A stretch of DNA of 64,000 bases from Pycnococcus provasolii (Eukaryota > Chlorophyta > Pseudoscourfieldiophyceae > Pseudoscourfieldiales). Shown here piece by piece: positions 39,039 through 47,900 of this stretch (position 1 is its first letter; every line of letters starts with the position of its first letter). Position numbers and translations under genes: made by a program. Below the pieces are notes generated by a model, which was not told the origin of the DNA, did no database searches, and saw only the letters and a program-made list of their open reading frames with translations. The stretch is taken from the NCBI GenBank assembly GCA_049487715.1, contig CP150551.1:372001-436000 (forward strand), given 5' to 3'.

Positions 39039-40142
39039 ATGGCGACTCCTTCAAAAATTGTCGCACTAGTAGGTCTTTCAGTGGTAACACTCGCGGTTGG
39101 TGTGAATGCGAAGCCGTATGGTGGTGGTAACGGCGGCTACTACGGAAAGTACGGGGGAAGCAAGTACGGCGGCGTCTCGGACTCGTACGATGACGGCTAC
39201 TACAAAGGAAGCAAGTACGGCGGCGTCTCGGACTCGTACGATGACGGCTACTACAAAGGAAGCAAGTACGGCGGGTACGGGTACAATGCGCCGAAGCCGA
39301 AGGTCAGCTGGTGGAAGCCTTGGTCGTGGAAGTACGCGAAGAAGAGCTACAGCTACGGCGACGAGTACGAGTACGGCTACGACAACGGCTTGACGAAGGC
39401 GTGCTTGAGGGAGGCGGCGCACGCGTACGTCGGACTGAGTGAGACGCTCAAACTAGATGAGTTCAGGGCTATTCCTATGACTCCGGGTACTACTACTGCA
39501 ACGACAACGACGACGGCTATTCCGAATAAAGACCCTAACCAGTTTCAGTGCACGTGCGGTTGCAACGTCGGACATCAAGCATTTGCGTGCATTACGTTCA
39601 TCTTCGACAAGGATGGCAACGAAGTCCCCAATCCCGATGCTTCCGCTATTCAGACTGTCTACCAGCCAGTGGAAAAAAATAAGTTCATTGGCACATCGCA
39701 GAAAATTCTCACCGAATTTAATCCCGTAGAACAAGATCAAAAAGCAACAACAAGGCTCCAGGGCACTTCAATGCCGCACTATGCTGGTGGCATGCGCATC
39801 AACACGAACACGGCAACGTCCGTTCAGTTCAACGACCCTGGCAACCCTTTGAACAACCCGTTCTTGGCAGCCCGTCTAACAGCACCCTTCACGGTGGTTC
39901 AGAAGCAGGATAAAGTGACGTGTTTCGGACCGGAGCGTGTGATTGACGAATGCGCGACGCGTTGCGATCGGGCGGTGGATGAGAAGCTGTTGACGGAGAA
40001 CGAGTTTGTGCACAAGTGCGATACTGCAGGCTTAGGGCAAGAGGAACTAACATCCCCAACAAGGGGAACAAGGAGACTGATGATGTTCGAACAGATAGAT
40101 ATTAGGGCAACAAGGGATACTGTTTCCGCTTGCTTAGGGTAA
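39039..40142 (+). CDS. Secreted Gly/Tyr-rich protein, array copy 7 with extended C-terminus
   Basis: 367 aa. Starts ATGGCG like copy 1. The N-terminal half matches copy 6, with one new Cys (TKACLREAAHAYVGL instead of TKADLREAAHAYVGL). The C-terminal domain is a third type (TEFNPVEQDQKATTRLQG, TATSVQFNDPGNPLNNP). Where copy 6 stops after KCD this copy reads on for about 45 residues (starting TAGLGQEELTS) because the sequence after KCD is unrelated to the array. The array therefore ends here, and the tail was gained from flanking DNA. Confidence 0.8.
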   Translation: MATPSKIVALVGLSVVTLAVGVNAKPYGGGNGGYYGKYGGSKYGGVSDSYDDGYYKGSKYGGVSDSYDDGYYKGSKYGGYGYNAPKPKVSWWKPWSWKYAKKSYSYGDEYEYGYDNGLTKACLREAAHAYVGLSETLKLDEFRAIPMTPGTTTATTTTTAIPNKDPNQFQCTCGCNVGHQAFACITFIFDKDGNEVPNPDASAIQTVYQPVEKNKFIGTSQKILTEFNPVEQDQKATTRLQGTSMPHYAGGMRINTNTATSVQFNDPGNPLNNPFLAARLTAPFTVVQKQDKVTCFGPERVIDECATRCDRAVDEKLLTENEFVHKCDTAGLGQEELTSPTRGTRRLMMFEQIDIRATRDTVSACLG

Positions 40143-40772
40143 TAGGGTCTTCGCAGTTCATTAAAAGAAGAACTGATTGAAGGAATAATCATTTGAATAA
40201 TAAGCGTGTGGCAACTGGCATGTTGAACGTACGTGTGGTGTGCGGAGTAATAAGCGTGTGGCAACTGGCATGTTGAACGTAGGGTACGTGTGGTGTGCGT
40301 CGCGTCCTCGTGAACGCTGGGCACACTGTAATTAATCTTCACGAGTTCATCAATATAAAAAAGTACTATGTTACATACTTGCTGTACATAGATCTGTGAC
40401 TTGTCTGGACATCCATGCACAGCTGTTTCCCCCCCTACTTGGGTAAAATTCTCATCCCACCGAAATGAACCATCGAAATGAACCATTGAAATGTTAGGGT
40501 TAGGGTTAGCTAAACCTGCCTTCCCCAACCCCCTCTACTTTTTAGGGGGCCGGCCCCCCCCTTGGATAGGACTAAAAAAGCACCCTGGAATAGTGGAATG
40601 GATTGCTGGCCCCTGGAAACCCTACCCGGTAAAGGTTTCTGAAAATAAAAATCAGACCGTTTGTTGTTCTGTTGTTCCGTTGTTGTCCCCCCCCCCCCCT
40701 TGGGCTTTGCCTTTTTTGTTCCCCCCCCTTGGCCTGCCACCGTGTCATTTATTGCACGCGTCTGGCAGAATC
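40143..40772. other. Intergenic region with a direct repeat and telomere-like tract
   Basis: A 34-base segment (TAATAAGCGTGTGGCAACTG...) is repeated at 40198-40231 and 40248-40281. The following GTGTGGTGTGCGTCGCG and GAACGCTGGGCAC resemble the array spacer, so this is a decayed spacer. GTTAGGGTTAGGGTTAG is at 40493-40509, followed by G/C runs and then the ATG of the next gene at 40773. Confidence 0.55.
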
Positions 40773-42983
40773 ATGGCGCAGCACTCTGTCATGCACTCTC
40801 TTCGGTTTCCAATTGGTGGTCTTCGTCTTAAGGGTCAACTCAGTGGTGGTGGTCTTCGTCAACTCAGTGGTGGTGGTCTCAGTGGTGGTGGTCTCAGTGG
40901 TCTCAGTGGTCTCAGTGGTGGTGGTGCATTTTCTTTTTCTTTTTTCTCGTCATCTGCTTCTCATGTTCATGTTATTAATCCTTCTAAGTCCTCTTCTCTT
41001 GGGAAAGTGTGTGTGTGTGAGAATTTCAGTAGTGGGCGAATGCATGTTCCGTCATCTTCTCGTTTGGGTATTTCTTTCTTTATGGGTTTCAAGAGTTCAT
41101 GCGGTCCCCCTTCATACCTCTTGACACGTGGTGGTAATGGTAATGGTAATGGTAATAATGTACGCTCGATGCACTCCAGCGCGGCCGTTCAAGCTAAGCC
41201 GTTCAACGACGACCCCGAGTGGCACAAACCAGTCGACGACTCACGCATGTCGTCGTGGGAGAGGTCGCTGGGAGCGCAGCAGCACACATTCCCAGACTGG
41301 GTCGAAGAGTGGAACAGAGACCGCTTCTACCAGCTTGGCGCTGTCGGCGCAGCCGCCGTTCCGGCGTCGTTCGCGGCGTTCGGACCTGCAGCAGCCACGC
41401 CTTACGTGCTCGGCGCCGTCGTCGGAGGGTACTGGTACCTTGGCATACAGAACATCAACTCCAAACACGCCGTCAGCCGCAACTTCCCCGTGCTCGGCAT
41501 GATGCGCTACTTCCTCGAGAGCGTACGACCGGAAATTAGACAGTACTTCATCGAGAGCGACACGGACGCGAACCCGTACCACCGCCAGCACCGTTCCACA
41601 ATTTACCGACGCGCGAAGGGGTTGAACGACACGCTTCCCTTTGGAACGCGCCACGACGTGTACAGCACGGGATACCAGTGGGTCAAGCACAGCATGTTCC
41701 CAAAGGTGGTTCCTGAGGAAAACAAGCGCATCCTCATCGGCGGCAACAATCCTGACGTCAAGCAGCCGTACTCCGCGTCGATTATGAACGTGTCCGGAAT
41801 GTCGTACGGCGCGCTGAGCGACAATGCCGTGCTGGCGCTCAACCACGGCGCGAAGATGGGAAATTTCTACCACAACACGGGAGAGGGTGGCATCAGCCGC
41901 TTTCATCTTGAGCCTGGTGGTGACATCGTTTGGAACGTCGGTACCGGGTACTTTGGCTGTCGCAACAATGAAACGGGTGGATTCTCGCCAGATCGCTTCC
42001 AGGAGAATGCGACGCGGGAAGCTGTGAAGATGATCGAGATCAAACTGAGCCAGGGTGCGAAGCCAGCTCACGGCGGCATGCTCCCGGGCGCGAAGGTCAC
42101 GAAGGAAATCGCGGATGCTCGCGGCGTGCTCGTCGGACAGGACTGCATGAGTCCGTACTTTCACAGCGCATTCAGCACGCCCGAGGAGCTGATGCACTTC
42201 ATCAAAGAGTTGCGCGAGCTGTCGGGCGGCAAGCCCGTGGGGATCAAGCTGTGCATGGGCTACGGCGAGGAGTTCATGGCACTCGTGCACGCGATGGTGG
42301 AGACGGGCATCCACCCTGACTTTGTGACGATCGACGGCGGCGAGGGTGGCACCGGAGCAGCACCACCGGAATTCTCCAACCGCGTCGGCGCGCCTCTCAT
42401 CGAGGGTCTCGTGATCGTCGACCGTGTGCTCGTGGGTGCTGGCCTTCGCGACAAGGTTCGTGTCATCTGCAGCGGTAAGATTGTCACCGGCTTTGACATC
42501 GTTCGCGCACTGGCGCTCGGAGCTGACGTGTGCAACGCTGCGCGCGCGATGATGTTCGCCCTTGGTTGCATTCAGGCACTGAAGTGCGACACGAACAAAT
42601 GTCCGACTGGCATCACCACGCAGGATGCGAGTTTGATGGCTGGTCTTGACGTGCCCACGAAGTCTGTGCGTGTGGCGCGATTCCATAAAAAGACGACTGA
42701 TAAGGCGTTCGGCATTATGGGCGCCATGGGATATGACAACCCGATTCAGGTGACGGGACGCAACGTCGTGGAAAGACTGTCGCCTACACGCAGCGCGAGT
42801 CTCGAGGAGATTTATCCCACGATTCCCGCGGGTAGCCTGGTTTCGACTCATGCGGAAGCGCCGGTTCACATGATGGCCATCTGGGACCACAGCCGCCTGC
42901 TGACGAAGAGCCGCATGTCAGATGTTGGACCCGCATCACTGTCGGTGATCTCCGCACTGCGAAGTGAAAAGTTTGCGCACTGA
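40773..42983 (+). CDS. FMN-binding glutamate-synthase-like protein, probably organelle-targeted
   Basis: 736 aa from the ATG at 40773; the frame is open upstream but crosses telomere-like DNA. The first 130 residues are basic/Ser/Gly-rich with a minisatellite (LSGGG units) and few acids, which fits a targeting presequence. A hydrophobic pair of segments (about 190-230) precedes the catalytic part. The core matches the FMN-barrel domain of glutamate synthase (Pfam Glu_synthase): MSYGALSDNAVLALNHGAKM, NTGEGGISRFH, CRNN, GGMLPGAKV, SPYFHSAFSTPEEL, TIDGGEGGTGAAPPEF and ALGADVCNAARAMMFALGC, then C-x5-C-x4-C as in the iron-sulfur region (CIQALKCDTNKCPTGI). It lacks the amidotransferase half, so it belongs to the short bacterial-type group with uncertain substrate. 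Confidence 0.85.
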   Translation: MAQHSVMHSLRFPIGGLRLKGQLSGGGLRQLSGGGLSGGGLSGLSGLSGGGAFSFSFFSSSASHVHVINPSKSSSLGKVCVCENFSSGRMHVPSSSRLGISFFMGFKSSCGPPSYLLTRGGNGNGNGNNVRSMHSSAAVQAKPFNDDPEWHKPVDDSRMSSWERSLGAQQHTFPDWVEEWNRDRFYQLGAVGAAAVPASFAAFGPAAATPYVLGAVVGGYWYLGIQNINSKHAVSRNFPVLGMMRYFLESVRPEIRQYFIESDTDANPYHRQHRSTIYRRAKGLNDTLPFGTRHDVYSTGYQWVKHSMFPKVVPEENKRILIGGNNPDVKQPYSASIMNVSGMSYGALSDNAVLALNHGAKMGNFYHNTGEGGISRFHLEPGGDIVWNVGTGYFGCRNNETGGFSPDRFQENATREAVKMIEIKLSQGAKPAHGGMLPGAKVTKEIADARGVLVGQDCMSPYFHSAFSTPEELMHFIKELRELSGGKPVGIKLCMGYGEEFMALVHAMVETGIHPDFVTIDGGEGGTGAAPPEFSNRVGAPLIEGLVIVDRVLVGAGLRDKVRVICSGKIVTGFDIVRALALGADVCNAARAMMFALGCIQALKCDTNKCPTGITTQDASLMAGLDVPTKSVRVARFHKKTTDKAFGIMGAMGYDNPIQVTGRNVVERLSPTRSASLEEIYPTIPAGSLVSTHAEAPVHMMAIWDHSRLLTKSRMSDVGPASLSVISALRSEKFAH

Positions 42984-43134
42984 AGAGTCGGTCTACTGAA
43001 GAAGCAGCACAAGCAACAACGGTGCGTGTTTTGGGTAATAAATAATAATAAAAAGCAAAGCGGAAAAAGTAATTGATAAATTAAATTATGGTGGATGTTC
43101 TTTTTTTTTTCATGTTCTGAAGTGTACAAACTCG

Positions 43135-44007
43135 TCACGCCCGCATGTGATTCTCCTTCATGAGGTCCTCAGTTTTCCGGCGGAACGTGTCAAACTGCTC
43201 GGCATTTGGTTGAACCTTCTGCCATCCTTCTCCTCCACCTTTGTTGTACAGTACGGCAAGGTTCTGGCACGCGCGAGGATTTCCCAGGTCGCATCCGTGC
43301 GTCAGTGGTTTGATGGCGTCCTTGTATTTCCCCTCGGTGAGTAGAAGCGTTCCGAGTCGAAAGCAGCTCGGCGCGAACTGCGCGTCACATCCGTACCCGA
43401 GTCTTTCGATTGCCATTTGAACTTGCTTTTTCGTGAGCGGTTGTTTTTTGGTTTTGTCCGCCGCCTCCTGTTCTGTGGTGTCTGCAGGTGGTGCAGGAGG
43501 TGCCCCGATCGCCGTTCCTTTGTTTGCAAGCACCATGAGCGCGGCGTTGTGGCATGCACGTTCGACCCCTCCTCCACTTTTTCTCATTTTGCACGCCTTT
43601 TCGAACATGCGTGCCGCTTCATCTTCGTCGACTTCGCACAGTCCCTTCGCCCCGGTGAGTTTCATGAATCCGAGGTGAAGGCAGCTCGGTCCAAAGTTTC
43701 TTCTTTGACAGTTTTCTTCGTAGATTTGAGCTGCTTTGTTAGCATCTTTTCCCACAACAAGATACCACTCCGCCAAAGAGTTGCATCCTTCCGGTAATTT
43801 TCTTTCGAGACAAGCTTCTTTAAATTCCGCATACTTTTGCGCCATGTACTTATCTTGCATTTCCTGTGCATCTTCTGGTGTTGTTTCTGAGAATGTGTAC
43901 GACCCAGGAGTAGGAGGCGTCGGCGTCGGAGGAGACGTGTTTTGGCAGCAGTCGTCGTCGTCATCACCATCGTTATTTTTTGATACATGTGAAGAGAACG
44001 GCCACAT
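43135..44007 (-). CDS. COA7-like Sel1-repeat protein (cytochrome c oxidase assembly)
   Basis: 290 aa from the ATG at 44007; the frame upstream to 44097 begins with GTG. After an acidic, Pro/Thr-rich N-terminus come helical Sel1 repeats, each with a paired Cys: CLERKLPEGC, CQRRNFGPSC, CKMRKSGGGVERAC, CDAQFAPSC and CDLGNPRAC. Regularly spaced Cys in Sel1 repeats are the mark of COA7/RESA1, a mitochondrial intermembrane-space protein linked to complex IV assembly. The spacing and length (the human protein has 231 residues) agree, apart from an Ala/Pro-rich insertion near residue 185. It is convergent with the preceding gene, 151 bp apart. A bacterial Sel1 protein is less likely because of the Cys pattern. 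Confidence 0.78.
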   Translation of the reverse strand: MWPFSSHVSKNNDGDDDDDCCQNTSPPTPTPPTPGSYTFSETTPEDAQEMQDKYMAQKYAEFKEACLERKLPEGCNSLAEWYLVVGKDANKAAQIYEENCQRRNFGPSCLHLGFMKLTGAKGLCEVDEDEAARMFEKACKMRKSGGGVERACHNAALMVLANKGTAIGAPPAPPADTTEQEAADKTKKQPLTKKQVQMAIERLGYGCDAQFAPSCFRLGTLLLTEGKYKDAIKPLTHGCDLGNPRACQNLAVLYNKGGGEGWQKVQPNAEQFDTFRRKTEDLMKENHMRA

Positions 44008-44987
44008 AATAAACGATTTGTTGAAATATTTAACCGGTTGAAAGAAAGCAGAAAGCAGAAAAGAGACAGGTCTACGAGTCTTGAGAACCACCACCACAAC
44101 AACCGCCCGTGATCTGCTTCGAGTGAGGAACTGCTCCTATAAAAATCTAGCTAGGTAATTTATGTGAAAGTGAAATGGTGTGTGTGGCTGAGAAGGGTTG
44201 CCAAAAACAAAACATATCAAGCAGGGACCCTAAACCCCAACCTCCAAACCCCCAACTGGGATGGAGAAATCAGAAATCCTTTTTTTTTCTATTTTTCTAT
44301 GGTACATAATTGCAGACAAATCATTTGTTCCATGGTGGTTCCCCACATGCCAGTCCCTGGTTCAAGTTGTTTCATTTTTTTTAAAGGCCACGGGGACCAC
44401 ACCCCCAGAAAAAAAAAGGAAAAACAAGGAACAGAAAAAAAGGAACAAGAAGGAACAAGAAGGAACCGGCCCCGGGGATCCACACGTTGAGCCTCAAGGG
44501 GTGGGATCCCAAACCCTAGCTAGCTCCAAGGCAAGGCGTTTGGTTTGGTTCGTTCTGACGTGTACACGGTGTGGTTTTCCTCCCTGTACTGTTCTCGCCG
44601 CCCCTTCTTCGTTCCCACGCCATTTCGCACACTTCTGAAAACCTCGCACTCCTGAAGCCTTCTCTTGCTGGCTTGAAGTGTGCTGCTCTGCTTTGCTGCT
44701 GCTGCTTTGCTGCTGCTATCTACATAGATAAGTACGTATCTGCTGCTATCATTTTGTACTTGTTTTAAGATAAGTACATTAACGTTAGGTATTGTAGGTA
44801 CTGTCGTCATTGTACGAGCTCGTCTTATTCTTTCACTCTTTTGGGAAGAAGTTTGTCTTTGGGGTTCCTGTTCTCCGAGGTTACCCCTTCTTTTTTCTGT
44901 GAACGTTTCACTTCCTCACTTGAAAGTGAGAAGAATTACACCGGTGGGTGACTCTCGGAATCATCAACGTCATACAATCATAATATA
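44008..44987. other. Divergent 5' region, no gene seen
   Basis: Nearly 1 kb between COA7-like and GYF genes. Telomere-like relatives occur at about 44226-44256 (CCCTAAACCCC, CCAAACCCCC) and CCCTAG near 44513. There is an A-rich GGAAC repeat near 44400-44470 and a GGGGATCC block. T-rich and CTGCTG runs lie at 44680-44750. No frame has coding character. Confidence 0.5.
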
Positions 44988-47900
44988 ATGGCAAACGCGT
45001 TCTCTGCACTCGAAGACATGGGCGGAGGAGGTGGTGGACTCGGCGACGACGTCCCTTTAAGCCCGCAGTGGCTCTTCGGCGCGAAGGGTGGGGGCGGAGG
45101 AGGAGCGTCGGGAGGGGGTGCCGCGGAAGCACCTCCACAGCCGACGAACGTCAAACCGCCGGCGATGGGAGATCTTACCGAAGGACCGACGACGGGCGAC
45201 AGCCTCGGCGGAGGAGCCAGGTGGGGTCGAGGAGGCGGCGGTGGCAACAACGGTGGCGGGCAACGCAACCAGTCTGGAGGAGGAGGAGGAGGAGGAGGAG
45301 GTCGTTGGGGTCGCGACGGCCATGATAACAGGAGCAGCGCCTTCGGCGGCACCGGTGGCGGGCGATGGACGGAACCTGGCGTAGGCGGCGGTTGGTCGTC
45401 GCGCCAGCACGACGGTCGTGGCGTCAACGTCGGAGGAGGAGGAGGAGGAGGAGGAGGAGGCGGGGGCTCGGCGATGGGTGGTGGCAACAACACCAACAGC
45501 GGAGATGGGCGGTGGGGACACCACAATCGCTCAGCAAACTCCAACAGCGCCAACGTCAACCCGAATGCTGGTGGCGGCGGAGGCGGTGGGCAACCACCCG
45601 GCAATGGCGGTGGCGGTGGAAGCAATCCGACGGGAGATCGATGGCAGCCCGCTGATCGCGAACGGTTTGACGACCGCGTGGAGCCTGGCCGTGATCCTCG
45701 CAGGGATCGCTGGCTGTCGGGTGAAAACAACAACGGACCGCGCGGGGATGGGCCGCGCCCGGGTGCTCATCACAGTGGCCCTGGCGGCGTGAATACCGAT
45801 CGCTGGAGGGGTGGCGACGGACAACGTGGGCCGTATGGAGGCAATTCCAAGTCAACACAAGGCGACATGAAAGGAAGGGACTTCCGCTCGCGTGGGGGTC
45901 ATCATGGTCATAATTCGATGGGTGGCGGCGGCGGAGGAGGAGGAGGAGGAGGCGGAGGAGGAGGATGGGGTGGTGGTGGTGGTGGTGGTGGCGGCGGGCA
46001 TGGACATCACCACCACGGGCATGGCCACGATCGACGTTCTGGCATGCCATCCTCGTCGCCGCCGCGCGATCACGGCAACTTCGGCCATCACGGAGGTCCT
46101 GGTGGGATGGGAGGGTCAACCTCGAGCTCTGGTGGAGGTGGACCATCGTCCTGGCCTGCTGGCATCACCACGCCGCAGGATGTGCTCGCGCACGGACGTC
46201 ACGCGCCGGACTTTGGGGTGGACTCGATGGATGGGCGTACGCGTTACAGCCGAAGCGCGATGTTTGCCGTGAACGAGGCAATCCACGCGTCGTGCCAGCC
46301 AGGCAAGCTGCCAGCCCCTCCAGCAGGTGCTCAGCTCGATGTTGACCTCACGACGGTGCAGCTGCCGCAGCATCGCGGTGGAGACATGGATGGCGGCTAT
46401 GGTGGCAGCGGGCGGTGGGGATACCGCGAGTCGGCGGGCGGATCGAATTGGCGTGCGGGTGGCGGACCGGCAGGCTCGGGAGGAGGCGGAGGTGGTGGTG
46501 GACGCGGACGCGGTGGAGATGGGGGGGCTGGCACGTACGAGTACAAGGATCCCAAGGGTCGCATGCAGGGACCCTTCTCGCATACGGACCTGCTCGACTG
46601 GTACGAGGCTGGCTACTTCCCGGAAGACCTGCCGGTGCGGCGACAGGGTGACGTGAACGCGCCGTTCGTTCCGCTTAGCTCGATGCTGCCGGTGTGGCGT
46701 GGCGGTGGGGACCGTGCACCACCCGGCTTCGGCGATCGCGCCGGAAGCGCTCGTGGATCGCTGGACTTGCAGCCGCAGGCTCCCGAAGCAAGTCCCCCGA
46801 ACCCTGCACCGGGTCCAATGCCACACATGGGATCATCACCAGGCCAAGGCGGTGGACCACCGCCAAGCGAGGCGATGCCAGTGGGCAGCGGTGGTGGTGC
46901 AGTGTTCGGCGGCTTCGGCGTGGGGGGAACGAGCAGTCTCTTTGGCGGAGTCGGCTGGTCGGATGCGCCAAGCGCGAGTGGCCCTGGTGGACTGGGTCTT
47001 GGTGGCTCGGCACTGGCTGATGGGCCACCTCCTGACGCAAGGGCAGGCCTCCCTCCCTGGCTTGGAGGGGGTGGGTCTGGGCCGATGGATGCCGGCGGTG
47101 CGCCACCACCACAGCCGCAGCACGTCGCCGATCCGCTTGCGATGCATCAGCCACCTCAGCAGCCACCGCCGCCATTCGGTGTTGGTGGACCTGGCCTTGC
47201 GCCACCGCAGCAGCCGCCGCCAGGTCATGGTGCACCTGGCATGCCGCCCGGGGATGCGTCTGGCTTGTCGCATGCGTTTGCCAGCCTCTTTGGTCCTGGG
47301 AATGCCGGAGGGCCCCCACCTCCGCCGCCGTCATCGCCGCCACCCCAGGGCATCGGCCCGCTCGGCACGTTCGGGGGACCGCCGCCTGGCGCTCCTTCGC
47401 CTGGAGGTCCGATGATGCCAGGCGGCGCGATGAGCCTCGAGCAGCTCGAGGCGATGCAGCGAGATGGCGCGATGCGTGGTCTCGGCGGACCTGGCCCCGA
47501 GGGTATGCTCTTCGGCGCGCCGGGTGCGATGCAACCAGGTGGCATGGTGGGAGGTGGACCGCCGCCGCCGCAGGTTGCTGGTGGCTTTGGAGGCGTGGGG
47601 CAAGATCATCTGCTATTTGGCGCCCCGATGATGGGAGGGCCACCCCCAGGTGTGCCCCCCGGAACTCCGGGGCAGCAGCCGCCAATGGGGGATCAATCCT
47701 CGCAGGCGCCAGCGCCAGCTTGGGGTGGAATGGGCAATCTCCACGATCTTCAGCAGCAGCAGGAGGCAGCTTCCCAAATGCCACCGCCATCGCCACCCTC
47801 GCCCACGGGAGGAACGCCCACCAAGGATGGCGAAGAGGGCGAGGGAGGCAAGCGCGGCCGACGAAGGCGCGGAGGGAAGGGACGCAGCCTGAATATGGGC

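Larger units (their letters stand above)
29403..40142 (+). repeat. Seven-copy head-to-tail gene array, unit about 1.61 kb
   Basis: ATG-to-ATG distances are about 1623, 1613, 1563, 1610, 1614 and 1613 bp; the 1563-bp step reflects loss of one 51-bp internal repeat. Both genes and spacers (about 650 bp) are repeated. Copies 2 to 5 are almost identical, copies 1, 6 and 7 differ more, which is what unequal crossing-over with homogenisation inside an array produces. Copies 2 and 4 are frameshifted. Confidence 0.95.

Noticed and set aside
29403-40142. CRISPR-like reading of the regular repeat spacing
   Set aside because: Units are 1.6-kb eukaryotic genes with spacers, not short direct repeats with unique spacers.
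41241-42890. Antisense frame of 549 residues opposite the glutamate-synthase-like gene
   Set aside because: His/Arg/Val-rich without motifs; the sense frame has a complete FMN-barrel domain.
44978-45733. Pro-rich minus-strand frame opposite the GYF gene
   Set aside because: Mirror of GGA/GGC codon runs in the GYF gene.
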